DNA from: CAVQBP01 sp963740945
GTDB lineage: Bacteria; Bacteroidota; Ignavibacteria; Ignavibacteriales; Ignavibacteriaceae
Direction of reading: 5' to 3'
Assembly (NCBI GenBank): GCA_963740945.1
Contig: CAVUGE010000036.1
Location: 1 to 64,000, forward strand
Length of the DNA: 64,000 nucleotides
Position 1 is the first letter of the stretch; every line of letters starts with the position of its first letter. Below are positions 35,399 through 44,557 of the stretch, one piece after another. The position numbers and the translations under genes are program-made. The notes under the pieces were generated by a model. The model was given only the letters and a program-made list of their open reading frames with translations. It was not told the origin of the DNA and ran no database searches.

Positions 35399-37058
35399 CC
35401 CTGAATTATGGTGGCCTAATGGTCTAGGTAAACAAAACCTATATGAACTTTCTATAAAATTAGTAGAAGCTGAAAAAATACTTGATGTAGTCACAAAGAA
35501 AATAGGGATAAGAACAATTAAATTGATTTTATCCGGGAAAGATAAACCTGCATTTAAGTTTTCAGTTAATAACTTCCCGGTTTTCTTAAGAGGTGCAAAC
35601 TGGATACCGGGAGGCTGTTTTTTACCGGAAGTGAGTGAAGATAAATACCGTTCGCTGTTATCGCTGGCCAGGGAGGCTAATATGAATATTATACGTGATT
35701 GGGGAGGCGGGATATATGAAGATGACCGGTTTTATGAAATATGCGATGAATATGGACTGCTTGTCTGGCAGGACTTTATGTTCGCTTGCGCCCCATATCC
35801 TGAATACGAAGAATTTCTCAATAGTGTTGAAGAAGAAATAAACTATAATGTATACCGGCTTCAGCACCATCCCTCTATCGCAATATGGTGCGGCAATAAC
35901 GAAAATGAATGGATATGGTACAGGTCGTATAACAGTTCATATACTGAAATGCCCGGATATAAAATATTTCATGAATTAATTCCTAATGTAGTGAATGAAA
36001 TTGATCCGCACCGGGCGTATTGGCAGTCTTCTCCTTTCGGTAACGATGAAGACCCCAATTCTGAAAATAGCGGTAATAGACATCAATGGGAATTATGGAG
36101 CTGGTGGAAAGATTACAGCCTGGTTAAAAATGACCGGAGTTTATTCGTAACAGAATTCGGATTTCAATCTCCAGCGAATCAGAATACTATTGAAGAAGTT
36201 ATCCCGGAAAATGAAAGGAATATCCAGAGCTATTCGTTTGAGTTCCATAATAAACAAATAGAAGGGAATGAAAGATTAATTAAATTTCTATACTCTCATC
36301 TCCCCGTAAAAACAGAATGGAAAGATTTTATTTATTTAACACAGTTAAACCAGGCTTTGGCGTTAAAAGAGTGCCTGGAACATTGGCGTTACATCCAGCC
36401 CCACACAAACGGGAGCATAATATGGCAGCTGAATGATACCTGGCCCGTAACAAGCTGGTCTCTAATTGATTCCAATATTTCGCCTAAACTTTCTTACTAT
36501 ATCGTCAAAAAGACTTTCCAAAACCAGGTGGTATTTCTTAACAAAAAGAATGAAAGCCTTGAAATTGCATTATTCAATAATGATAGAAAAGGGTTTTCCG
36601 GCTGGATAGAGCTGCATAATATTTATTTGCCGAAAGGAAAAGTAGAATTTATTACCAATAAAAAATTAACTTTAAAAGAATATAGTAAAAAAGAGGTTAT
36701 CTCTCTGGCTATCCCCGATTTTATTAAAAAAGGTGAAGGGATTATACTTTCATCGCTTTACAGTGAAGACGGAGAACTGCTGCAGAGAAATTATTATTTG
36801 GAGAAAGAATGGAAGCACTTAAAGCTTCCCGATGCCAAAATAAATATTAAGCTGAGAAATAAAAAAGATTATTATGCGGCAGAGATCACTTCCAGTAAAC
36901 CGGCTTTTTTTGTTTACCTGCAGAATCCGGATTTCACTTTCAAAGATAATGGATTCATAATCCTTCCGGATGAGAAGATATATACCGGAATGAAAAAAAC
37001 AGGTTCGAAACTGAAAAAAGAGATAGATTATTTTTGTCTGAATCAATACCTAGCTTGA
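35337..37058 (+). CDS. beta-mannosidase (GH2), catalytic fragment of the same frameshifted gene
   Basis: This holds the GH2 TIM-barrel: FLRGANWIPGGCFLPEVSED, NIIRDWGGGIYEDDRFYEIC, the acid/base region WCGNNENEW (about residue 190), and the nucleophile region FVTEFGFQSP (about 277-286), then C-terminal Ig-like domains. Both catalytic glutamates are present. Joined with 34598-35398 the product would be about 820 residues, the normal size. It lacks a signal peptide and so is cytoplasmic. It would release mannose from the non-reducing end of beta-mannosides imported by the ABC system. Confidence 0.82.
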   Translation: MNLKCQGIIQRALKISLRLDNPELWWPNGLGKQNLYELSIKLVEAEKILDVVTKKIGIRTIKLILSGKDKPAFKFSVNNFPVFLRGANWIPGGCFLPEVSEDKYRSLLSLAREANMNIIRDWGGGIYEDDRFYEICDEYGLLVWQDFMFACAPYPEYEEFLNSVEEEINYNVYRLQHHPSIAIWCGNNENEWIWYRSYNSSYTEMPGYKIFHELIPNVVNEIDPHRAYWQSSPFGNDEDPNSENSGNRHQWELWSWWKDYSLVKNDRSLFVTEFGFQSPANQNTIEEVIPENERNIQSYSFEFHNKQIEGNERLIKFLYSHLPVKTEWKDFIYLTQLNQALALKECLEHWRYIQPHTNGSIIWQLNDTWPVTSWSLIDSNISPKLSYYIVKKTFQNQVVFLNKKNESLEIALFNNDRKGFSGWIELHNIYLPKGKVEFITNKKLTLKEYSKKEVISLAIPDFIKKGEGIILSSLYSEDGELLQRNYYLEKEWKHLKLPDAKINIKLRNKKDYYAAEITSSKPAFFVYLQNPDFTFKDNGFIILPDEKIYTGMKKTGSKLKKEIDYFCLNQYLA

Positions 37059-37122
37059 TGAAGACTTAAGATGTATACCCTTGATTAGGTTATAATATGA
37101 CAATCAACTTTGATAATATGTC

Positions 37123-37262
37123 ACACCTACGGTGTTTTTTTGTTTTATTAAGCGTTATGTTGTTAATAATATTTCACGCCTGACGGCGTTATGAAATACT
37201 TATAGTGTTTTTTAGCTCTTTTCTAGCTGTAAGTGTTAATAATGTTTTACGCCTGGCGGCGT
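37123..37262. repeat. three small palindromes, two in a duplicated unit
   Basis: ACACCTACGGTGT (37123-37135), ACGCCTGACGGCGT (37176-37189) and ACGCCTGGCGGCGT (37249-37262). The last two share about 40 bases of context (GTTAATAAT before, TATGAAAT after) and are spaced 73 bases apart. The intergenic gap of 250 bases holds nothing else except two copies of AGGTTATAATATGA, one at each end. Confidence 0.6.
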
Positions 37263-37309
37263 TATGAAATTAGATTTCTTAGCTTTTATTATATTATTCA
37301 GGTTATAAT

Positions 37310-39898
37310 ATGATAATAATCTCTTTATTTAAACATACTATATTCACATTAATACTATTATTTATATTCACTTCCACAATTTATCCTTTTCAGCTGGAAA
37401 AGGATTCTTTGACAGTACATTACAATGGCGATGGTCAGGTTGAAGTAGGCAATCATTATATGGGAATTGAACTTCACCATAATTCACCTGCACTTCAGAG
37501 AATCAGCTTTTATTATCCGGCTGCAAACAGTATCGACTTAAGCAATGATTATTGGAAACGGGATTCTTCATTTATTGAAACATTAGGATTAAAGATAGGC
37601 GATGTTCCGTTTGACTGGCTGAACTTAAAACATTTTCAGTTTGATCTGACCCCGTATAAAGTTATTTATAAGAAAAAGATAAATAGTGCTTCAATAATTA
37701 TTAAATATGAATTTTCTAAAAATAAACCCGCAATGATTATTACTTACCTGATTAAAAATACCGGCAATAAGCCGGATACTTTTCAATTCTTTACCGATCT
37801 GGAAACATCCTTAAAAACCAGTCACTCATATAAAATTAAGGATCATGCTTGGACAGAATATTTTAAAGAAGGAGATGCAGTTTTTACAAATTTTAATGAT
37901 CCTGAAACGATGAAAGCACAAATTTTTGCTGCAAATGCAGAAGAAAAACCGGTAAAGTTCAGCGGAAAAAGTATTCTTGATTCAATTCCGGTAATAAAAA
38001 ATGATTGGTGGAAAGGTTCCGGTCAGGATTTAACGGACAATTTAATATCTGAAACTGATCAAGATATTCCCGCAGTCCGGTATCTGTATAAGAAAAAGCT
38101 GGAACCGGGAGAGAAGATGCAGATTGTTCAAATAATAGGTTCATGCAGACAAAACGAAGGTAAGGAAATTGTTGATTATCTTTTGAAAAACTATAAGCTT
38201 GAAACAGAAGCTTATGAGGAATATGTTAATGATGGGATCAATAAAACTAAATTCGAAACGGGCGATAACGCAATAGACCATTCATTTAAATGGGCAAAAG
38301 GTATTCTTGCCGTTAATCAGCATTATATAGACGGTAAGGTCGAACCGATGCCGTGCCCTGCAGAATATAATTTCTATTTTACTCATGATGTTTTATTGAC
38401 AGACCTTGCAGCAGTAAATTTTGATTTGCCCAGAGTAAAGCAGGACCTTGAATTTATAGTCAGTCATGCTGATAAAAATAATATTATACCTCATGCTTAT
38501 TATTGGAAAGACACTGCCTTTGTTACTGAATATGCTGATCCGGATAACTGGAATAACTTCTGGTTTGTTATTACCTCATCGAGCTATCTCAAACATTCAT
38601 CAGATACTTCACTAATTAGGAAAATTTATCCGTATATAACAAAGTGCCTGCAGCAGACCTTAATAAACAAAAAAGATAATATAATGTGGGCTTACAGGCC
38701 TGATTGGTGGGATATAGGGCATCTATACGGTCCAAGAGCTTATATGACAATCTTAGCCATAAAAGCAATCAGAGATTATATTTATATGTCTGTCGTACTA
38801 AATGCAAATCAGGATAAACTTCAAAGCTATGAGAATACCGCTGATGAAATGGAAAAACAGTTAAACGTAAAACTATGGAAAGATGATTACAATTATCTTA
38901 TGAATTATTATGAGCCCGGTAAACTCGATCCCCATTATTATATCGGTTCGCTGCTTGCACCAAATTTTAATCTGCTGAATAATAAAAGAAGTCTGGAGCT
39001 GACCAACACAGTAAAACAAAAATTGCTGGATCCGAAACTTGGGATTTATACTGTATTTCCGATGGACTTCAAAAAGCTTATCGATTATTTGAATTTCCAT
39101 GGCAATGAAGCAGGGGATAAGTTCCTCTACTTGAATGGAGGGATCTGGTCTCACGGCAATGCCTGGTATGCATTGGATCTAATGAAAAACGGGAAGAAAA
39201 AAGAATCCCTTGATTTCATAAAAAAAGTCATGACTATCTCCGGAATACTTAATGGTCCGAATGGTCAGCCGGCAATGTATGAAGTAAGGAACGGTAATTA
39301 TAACAATCCCAAAGTATATGGTAAAATAGATAAACCACAGTTTATGTGGGCAGCAGGGTGGTATTTGTACTCCTTATATCATTTATACGGAATTGAAGAA
39401 AATAGCTGGAATATTAGTTTCAACCCGTTTTTAGATAATTCCAATGAGAATAAAAGTACAAAAGGATGCAAGTATGATATTTTTGCCAGTGGAGAAGAGC
39501 TATCTGTAATTACTAACGGGAAAGGAGATTATTTAAACAGCATAAAAATAAGTGGTATGAAATTCCATTCCCTGGTCATTCCTGAACAATTACAAGAGAT
39601 TCAAAATATTGAATTAACTTTGGGTAAAGTTGAAAGTCCATACTTAAAGAGTACGAATTCAATACTGCAGAATTTTTCCTATGATGAGAAAAATAAAGTT
39701 ATGGTATTTGATCTGAAAGGATTTAAGAATCATAATAATATTACCGAAATAATAAGTCCTACTGCACCTCAAATGATTTTGTTAAATGATAAGAAATTAA
39801 ATAAAGGCTGGGCAACCGAGAAGCAGAATCAAATTTATCTAATCAAAATAAAATTTCCGCAGCAGAATAAGGTTGATAAAGTGGAGCTACGTTATTAA
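37310..39898 (+). CDS. secreted (alpha/alpha)6 glycosidase-like protein
   Basis: An 862-residue protein with a signal peptide (1-26, ending TIYPFQ), an N-terminal beta-sandwich (about 27-300), and an all-helical catalytic-type barrel (about 315-720) with conserved-looking aromatic and acidic motifs (YNFYFTHDVLLTDLAAVNFD, WAYRPDWWDIGHLYGPRAY, NGGIWSHGNAWYALDLM, QFMWAAGWYLYSLYHLYGIE). The order and spacing resemble GH94/GH133-like and related six-hairpin enzymes. The exact family is not assigned. It is the last gene of the glycan locus and would act in the periplasm or outside the cell. Confidence 0.65.
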   Translation: MIIISLFKHTIFTLILLFIFTSTIYPFQLEKDSLTVHYNGDGQVEVGNHYMGIELHHNSPALQRISFYYPAANSIDLSNDYWKRDSSFIETLGLKIGDVPFDWLNLKHFQFDLTPYKVIYKKKINSASIIIKYEFSKNKPAMIITYLIKNTGNKPDTFQFFTDLETSLKTSHSYKIKDHAWTEYFKEGDAVFTNFNDPETMKAQIFAANAEEKPVKFSGKSILDSIPVIKNDWWKGSGQDLTDNLISETDQDIPAVRYLYKKKLEPGEKMQIVQIIGSCRQNEGKEIVDYLLKNYKLETEAYEEYVNDGINKTKFETGDNAIDHSFKWAKGILAVNQHYIDGKVEPMPCPAEYNFYFTHDVLLTDLAAVNFDLPRVKQDLEFIVSHADKNNIIPHAYYWKDTAFVTEYADPDNWNNFWFVITSSSYLKHSSDTSLIRKIYPYITKCLQQTLINKKDNIMWAYRPDWWDIGHLYGPRAYMTILAIKAIRDYIYMSVVLNANQDKLQSYENTADEMEKQLNVKLWKDDYNYLMNYYEPGKLDPHYYIGSLLAPNFNLLNNKRSLELTNTVKQKLLDPKLGIYTVFPMDFKKLIDYLNFHGNEAGDKFLYLNGGIWSHGNAWYALDLMKNGKKKESLDFIKKVMTISGILNGPNGQPAMYEVRNGNYNNPKVYGKIDKPQFMWAAGWYLYSLYHLYGIEENSWNISFNPFLDNSNENKSTKGCKYDIFASGEELSVITNGKGDYLNSIKISGMKFHSLVIPEQLQEIQNIELTLGKVESPYLKSTNSILQNFSYDEKNKVMVFDLKGFKNHNNITEIISPTAPQMILLNDKKLNKGWATEKQNQIYLIKIKFPQQNKVDKVELRY

Positions 39899-40365
39899 AG
39901 AAAAGCTGTGTGAATATCATCAAGGGGGGCTATCCCAAAATATTTTTTGTGTCATTCAGAAGGATCCCGATAAAAAGTTTCGCATTACGGAATAACGAAT
40001 GAGTCTCATGAGATAAATAGCGTATGTGGAGCATATATGAAGCGTATGTGGAGCGTATGTGAACTTTATGTAACTAACAGATATTAAATAATAACCTACC
40101 TCTAAATTCCTTCAGGTGGAGGGGACTTTTAATTTCATTTCTGTCTTAAGACAAATCAGTTTTATCTCTATTTCGCCGGAATACTAACTTAGCTCATTTT
40201 TTTTAATGTCTCTTTTTGCGAAACGGAGTTTCGCGTTATATTCAGTGTTCAAAATTCTTTCAATTAATGGCAGAAAAACAAAATAAATCCGTGCTAATAT
40301 GAATAGCATCAATAAAATTATTATTTTGCTTTAGTTTATTAAAAAAATTACAATCTCACATTTTA
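39899..40365. other. intergenic region with repeats
   Basis: No gene seen. It contains GCGTATGTGGAGC-type direct repeats at about 40020-40070 and a GCGAAAC-gga-GTTTCGC hairpin at 40218-40234 preceded by a T-run. It marks the end of the glycan locus. Confidence 0.55.
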
Positions 40366-41691
40366 ATGGATTTAATTACTTTAGAAATAATTTCTCTTGT
40401 CCTTTTTGTTTTTATTGCCAGCTTCCTTTCAGCGGCGGAAGTCTCAATTGCATCTTTCGGAGCAAATAAAATTGAAGAATTAAAAGAAAAAAAAGATAGA
40501 TCTGCGGCTGATTTTGAATCAATTCAAAAAAATTCAGACTCCTTTTTCGGAACCATTCAGTTGATAACTACATTTTCCCTTTTCTTTTCTTCTCTAATTG
40601 GATTTCATTTAATTTATCATTTCCTAGATTCCGTTTTAAGCGGAATGAATATTTATTTTATTACAACTCACGTTTTTTTTATTTCATGTTTAATAACTGT
40701 AGCAATCTTCTCATTAATCACTCTCATTTGTGTTACCTTAATTCCGAAAGCAATCGGGTTCAAATATGCGGAAACTATAGCAAAGTGGAGTGTAAAAAGT
40801 TTGATATTATTAACCGGGTTATTCAAATATCCTACACGGTTTATATCAAAGATTTCAAATATTTTTCTCTCTCTTTTTAACGAAAAAACGAGCTTTTCAC
40901 AAACAAGGTTATCGGAAGATGAGATTAGAATAATAATTTCCGAAGGAGTAAAAACCGGGGCTATTGATGCGACTGAAAAAGAAATAATAGAGAATGTTTT
41001 TGAATTCAACGATCTCCGTGCATACGAAGTGATGGTTCCAAGGACAGACATGGTAGCGATCGAAGTGACGGAAGATATAGTTAAAATAAAGGAAGTAATT
41101 TTGAATACCGGACATTCCTTAATTCCGGTTTATGAGAATACAATCGACAATATTTTGGGAGTTCTTCGCATCAAAAATATAATGAAATATTTTATTGAAA
41201 ATAGAGAAATAGATTTAAGATCTTTGATAGGGCCTATTTATTTTGTGCCCGATAAAAAATTGATATCGGAAATATTAAAAGAGATGCAGAAAAGGGGAGA
41301 GCGTTTGGCAATAGTAACGGACGAATACGGAGGTACGGAAGGCGTAATATCAATGGAGGATATTATTGAGGAGATCGTAGGGGAATTTTCAGATGCAAAT
41401 ATACAGTCGTCGGAATATATCAAGATGCCTGACGACAAATACAACATCTTAGGCTCGATGAGCATAGATGATTTTAACGATACATTTAATATTGAACTTC
41501 CCGGATCGGAAGAATACAATACAATAGCCGGTTTTATTTCCTATAAAACAGGTAAAATTCTGAATATTGGGGAGACGTTTGAATATGAAAACTTAAGCTT
41601 TGAATTAATAAAGAAGATAAGACAAAAGATGGTGCAGTTCAAATTATTTTCGAAGCAAAATAATTTTTATGAAAAGCCTGAAGAAGAATAG
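40366..41691 (+). CDS. CNNM transmembrane / CBS-pair protein (HlyC/CorC, GldE-like)
   Basis: A 441-residue membrane protein. A CNNM domain with about four hydrophobic segments (1-185, including AAEVSIASFGANKIEELK) is followed by two CBS motifs (about 220-335, with YEVMVPRTDMVAIEVTED and VTDEYGGTEGVISMEDIIEE) and a C-terminal transporter-associated domain (NILGSMSIDDFNDTFNIELP). Members are implicated in Mg2+/Co2+ efflux, and in Bacteroidota one paralogue (GldE) is tied to gliding and protein secretion. Which role applies here cannot be read from sequence. It is the last chromosomal gene before the tRNA/island junction. Confidence 0.85.
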   Translation: MDLITLEIISLVLFVFIASFLSAAEVSIASFGANKIEELKEKKDRSAADFESIQKNSDSFFGTIQLITTFSLFFSSLIGFHLIYHFLDSVLSGMNIYFITTHVFFISCLITVAIFSLITLICVTLIPKAIGFKYAETIAKWSVKSLILLTGLFKYPTRFISKISNIFLSLFNEKTSFSQTRLSEDEIRIIISEGVKTGAIDATEKEIIENVFEFNDLRAYEVMVPRTDMVAIEVTEDIVKIKEVILNTGHSLIPVYENTIDNILGVLRIKNIMKYFIENREIDLRSLIGPIYFVPDKKLISEILKEMQKRGERLAIVTDEYGGTEGVISMEDIIEEIVGEFSDANIQSSEYIKMPDDKYNILGSMSIDDFNDTFNIELPGSEEYNTIAGFISYKTGKILNIGETFEYENLSFELIKKIRQKMVQFKLFSKQNNFYEKPEEE

Positions 41692-41747
41692 GGTTTGCTT
41701 GAAAAGGATAAAAAATAATATTAGTTTTGAACCTCAAGTAAAAGATT

Positions 41748-41820
41748 GCTGGCGTAGCTCAGCTGGTAGAGCAGCTGATTTGTAATCAGCCGGTCGGCGG
41801 TTCAAATCCGTCCGCCAGCT
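41748..41820 (+). tRNA. tRNA-Thr (TGT anticodon)
   Basis: A 73-base cloverleaf. Acceptor arm GCTGGCG (41748-41754) pairs with CGCCAGC (41813-41819), discriminator T, D-arm GCTC...GAGC, anticodon stem CTGAT/ATCAG with loop TTTGTAA giving TGT, and T-arm GGCGG-TTCAAAT-CCGTC. CCA is not encoded. The half from the anticodon loop to the 3' end is repeated at 61592, so this gene is the integration site of the island. Confidence 0.95.
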
Positions 41821-41839
41821 CTTGAAAAGCTCGATTTTA
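41784..41839. repeat. att core, left copy
   Basis: A 56-base stretch from the anticodon loop through the tRNA 3' end into the terminator stem, identical by eye to 61592-61647. The flanking sequence remains similar with small differences, including one extra A in the right copy just before the core. Confidence 0.88.
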
Positions 41840-41859
41840 ATTCAAAATCGGGCTTTTTT
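41826..41859 (+). terminator. Rho-independent terminator of tRNA-Thr
   Basis: AAAGCTCGATTTT pairs with AAAATCGGGCTTT around a short AATTC loop, followed by a T-run. It straddles the end of the att core. Confidence 0.85.
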
Positions 41860-42094
41860 GTTTTAAAGACCTTTAGCAGTCCCGATGATCTTTGGTCATT
41901 TGTGTATGGACTTTGTATGGAGTTTAATATGGGCTTCAAGAAACACAATCCATTTTTTGGTGGAAAATAAGTTCCGGGAAACCATACCGATAAATCTTCC
42001 GGTTAAATGTTACTTTCATTGGTTTTTGAACTTTCATTATTAATATAAGATTTATTTTTATCAGTCTCAAAGAATAAAGCTAATACTTTTAGCA
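41860..42094. promoter_or_regulatory. left-end region with arm-like integrase sites
   Basis: No gene. Two direct repeats of TGTATGGA at 41903-41910 and 41914-41921 (11-base spacing) lie about 64 bases inside the att core. An identical pair occurs upstream of the integrase at 61517-61535. They are likely arm-type binding sites for the element's integrase. Confidence 0.5.
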
Positions 42095-42128
42095 AAAAGC
42101 TGCCGGTTTTTACCGGCAGCTTTTTTTG
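42095..42128. terminator. bidirectional terminator after the ATPase remnant
   Basis: AAAAAGCTGCCGGT pairs with ACCGGCAGCTTTTT around a TTTT loop and is flanked by A- and T-runs. It lies 3 bases beyond the minus-strand stop at 42131. A related hairpin is at 61912-61939. Confidence 0.8.
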
Positions 42129-42130
42129 TT

Positions 42131-43168
42131 TTATGCAGCAGCACTTATTTTATAAGATATAATCCAATCAATTATGTTTTCAGGCTGGGCTGCGGATAGT
42201 TGGGCGAACATTTCTTCCAGTTCCTGTCTTTTTGTCTTGAGCAGTTTGTGATCTATTTTTGATATTTCGGTCTGGCTGGTGGTACCGAATATTTTTTCTA
42301 TTATCGTGGCTTTTATCTGTTTATCTGCTTTGGATCTTGTGTCTCCTAAGCCGTTCTTGTCAAATATTCCGGATATGTTTTCCATTTCAATTTGCTGCCT
42401 TAATTTTCTTTCAAAATAATCTGAATCGTTTCCAGGTGTGAGATTATTGCTGAAGGTTTCTCCTGGTAATTTTCCTATCGGTAAGCCCAAGATGAAATTT
42501 ATTATTGGCTTGAAACTTCTAAAGGTTGGAAATTCAAATCTTTTTCCGTTTATTGTATCGCTTCTGTCTTTCAGTACATATCCTACATTCTTTTGAACCG
42601 GCCTTCCGTCTTTATCAAGCTCTTTCTCCAGCTGCATCCATACATTTAAGTCTGTTTCGTATGGGGTTTCTCCTGCTATTTTCATCTTTACACCACTTTT
42701 TACAAATTGTCCTTTCTGGATTACTTTTCCCTGGTCGTCTACTTCGTCGTTTTCTTTATCATATTCAAATCCTCCTCTTCCGGTGAATACTATGTTTCCT
42801 TCTACTTCTACAAATTTATCAGAAAACTCCTCCTGCCATGCAGGGAGCAAAGCTCCCCAATCGTTTAAGAACATCCGTTCCTTTCGGTTCTTTATCTTAT
42901 AATCTTTAACATATTGATAGTATATTTTTGTTAGTGAATCGATAAACAGAAAATCGATTTCTTTCTTAGATAGAAATTCAAAAGCCTGTATAACATCTGC
43001 AAGTCTTTTTGTATCCTTGGCAATTGCTTTAATACCGGCTTTCTGAAAAAGCTTAATTAAGAACCTGCTTCCTTTTTCATTATCAATTATCAGGATCGGT
43101 TTAGTTAATTTAAGTTCTTTATATACACCGATAATAAAATCCGTGGACGTCCTGCTTTTTCCATTATG
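42131..43168 (-). pseudogene. AAA/RecA-like ATPase, truncated at Walker A by the RIT element
   Basis: From 42131 the minus-strand frame is open up to the RIT inverted repeat. The preserved part starts within the P-loop (NGKSRTSTDFIIG), then LILLIDNEKGS-like and DFLFIDSLTKIYY (Walker B), and runs to the C-terminus SYKISAAA. The internal ATG at 42874 yields only the last 247 residues. This is the nucleotide-binding (AAA_24/Sak4-like) protein often found in mobile elements of Bacteroidota, probably a single-strand annealing or recombination helper. The N-terminal half is not found on the far side of the RIT element, so sequence was lost or rearranged there. A related C-terminus survives at 61954-62147. 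Confidence 0.7.
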
Positions 43169-43216
43169 GAAAGCTTTCCATAATGGAAATTATCGAAAGT
43201 TTTTGCTTATGGAAAG
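43158..43216 (+). repeat. RIT left terminal inverted repeat
   Basis: It begins TTTCCATTATGG and ends TTGCTTATGGAAAG. It matches the reverse complement of 46595-46653 with one difference noticed (TAATGG against TAACGG). Confidence 0.88.
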
Positions 43217-43315
43217 AAATTGTGATAAATACTTATCATAGTTGAAAATGCCCTTTTATTTCTTGCCATAATATCTCACTATAGATTATCAAAAAAATAA
43301 TCAGTGAGGTACCAT

Positions 43316-44557
43316 ATGAAACCAAAACTAACTATCGATGAACTAATAGCCAAAGTGATGGCTGAACTGGAAAGACTGAAATATTCCGGGAACTCGTGTT
43401 GTAAATTCCGTAGCTTTTACAAAAAGTTTAGTGTTTTTGCCAAGGAAAATAATGAAGTTTATTTTTCAGAAGAATTGGGCGGGAGATTCTTAAAAGAAAA
43501 GTACAACTGCAGTATTAACTATTATACTGAGGCCATACCCAAGCGATATAGAGATCTTATTAGAAAAATACGGGTCTTGGGTGATTATCAACTTCATAAC
43601 GTGATATTCCGAAAAATGATTAAAAAGCCAGGATTCATAAAACCTCCCCAATTTGAAAAAGAGCTTGCAGCTTACGAAAGAGAATGCGAAAGCAAGGATT
43701 ATTCTAAAAGAGGATTACCTTCGCGGATGCAGCGTTTGTTTTTTTTCATAGATTATCTTAATAACAGAGGGTTACAGAATGTAAATAGTATTACTCCTCA
43801 GATAATATCCGATTATGTTAAAGCAATCTACTGGCATCACGAAAAAAGTATCTCATCGATATTGACAGCACTTAGAGTATTTCTAAGGTTTCTCTACCTA
43901 AATAAATACATAGATGAAGACCTAAGCTTAAAAGTCCCCCACCAGAAAAAGTATTATTATCCTCCTGTTCCTTCTGTGTGGAATAAGGAAGATGTAATCC
44001 GGATGTTGGAAAGTATTGACAGAGGAAATCCAACCGGGAAAAGAGATTATGCTATACTGCTGCTGGTTACCAAGCTTGGCATAAGGGCAGGTGATATAAG
44101 GTCATTGACCCTATCCGATTTAAATTGGCAGTCAAAATCCATAGAGATAAGACAGAATAAAACGAAGAATGCCGTTAGTTATCCTATTTTGAATGACATA
44201 GGCTGGGCCTTGATTGATTATCTGAAAAACGCTCGTCCAATAAGTAATTCACCCTTTGTTTTTTTAAGGATGACTGCTCCCTACGAAGCATTTGCAGAAA
44301 CTGTCAGCCTTCATAATATCATAACAAAATATACTAGAGCTTCAGGAATTACTTTTCCAAAAGATCAAAGGCACGGATTACATTCTCTCCGTCATACACT
44401 TGCCAGTACTTTGCTTGAAAATCAAATACCACTGCATGTAATCTCCGAAATCCTTGGACATGTCAATTCCAAATCTACAATGATCTATCTTCATACATCA
44501 CTTGAAGGATTGCGGTTATGTGCTCTTGATCCGGAGGAGGTGTTTTACGATGTCTAA
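43316..44557 (+). CDS. ritA: RIT tyrosine recombinase A
   Basis: First of the trio. The ATG at 43316 is preferred over the GTG at 43304 because the GTGAGG just before it serves as ribosome site, giving 413 residues. The catalytic domain is complete: Arg in LGIRAGDIRSL, LHSLRHTLA (HxxR), ILGHVNSKSTMIYLH (His and nucleophile Tyr). The long N-terminal part (about 1-210) holds a SAM-like core-binding domain. Its last codons overlap the start of the second gene by 8 bases. Confidence 0.85.
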   Translation: MKPKLTIDELIAKVMAELERLKYSGNSCCKFRSFYKKFSVFAKENNEVYFSEELGGRFLKEKYNCSINYYTEAIPKRYRDLIRKIRVLGDYQLHNVIFRKMIKKPGFIKPPQFEKELAAYERECESKDYSKRGLPSRMQRLFFFIDYLNNRGLQNVNSITPQIISDYVKAIYWHHEKSISSILTALRVFLRFLYLNKYIDEDLSLKVPHQKKYYYPPVPSVWNKEDVIRMLESIDRGNPTGKRDYAILLLVTKLGIRAGDIRSLTLSDLNWQSKSIEIRQNKTKNAVSYPILNDIGWALIDYLKNARPISNSPFVFLRMTAPYEAFAETVSLHNIITKYTRASGITFPKDQRHGLHSLRHTLASTLLENQIPLHVISEILGHVNSKSTMIYLHTSLEGLRLCALDPEEVFYDV

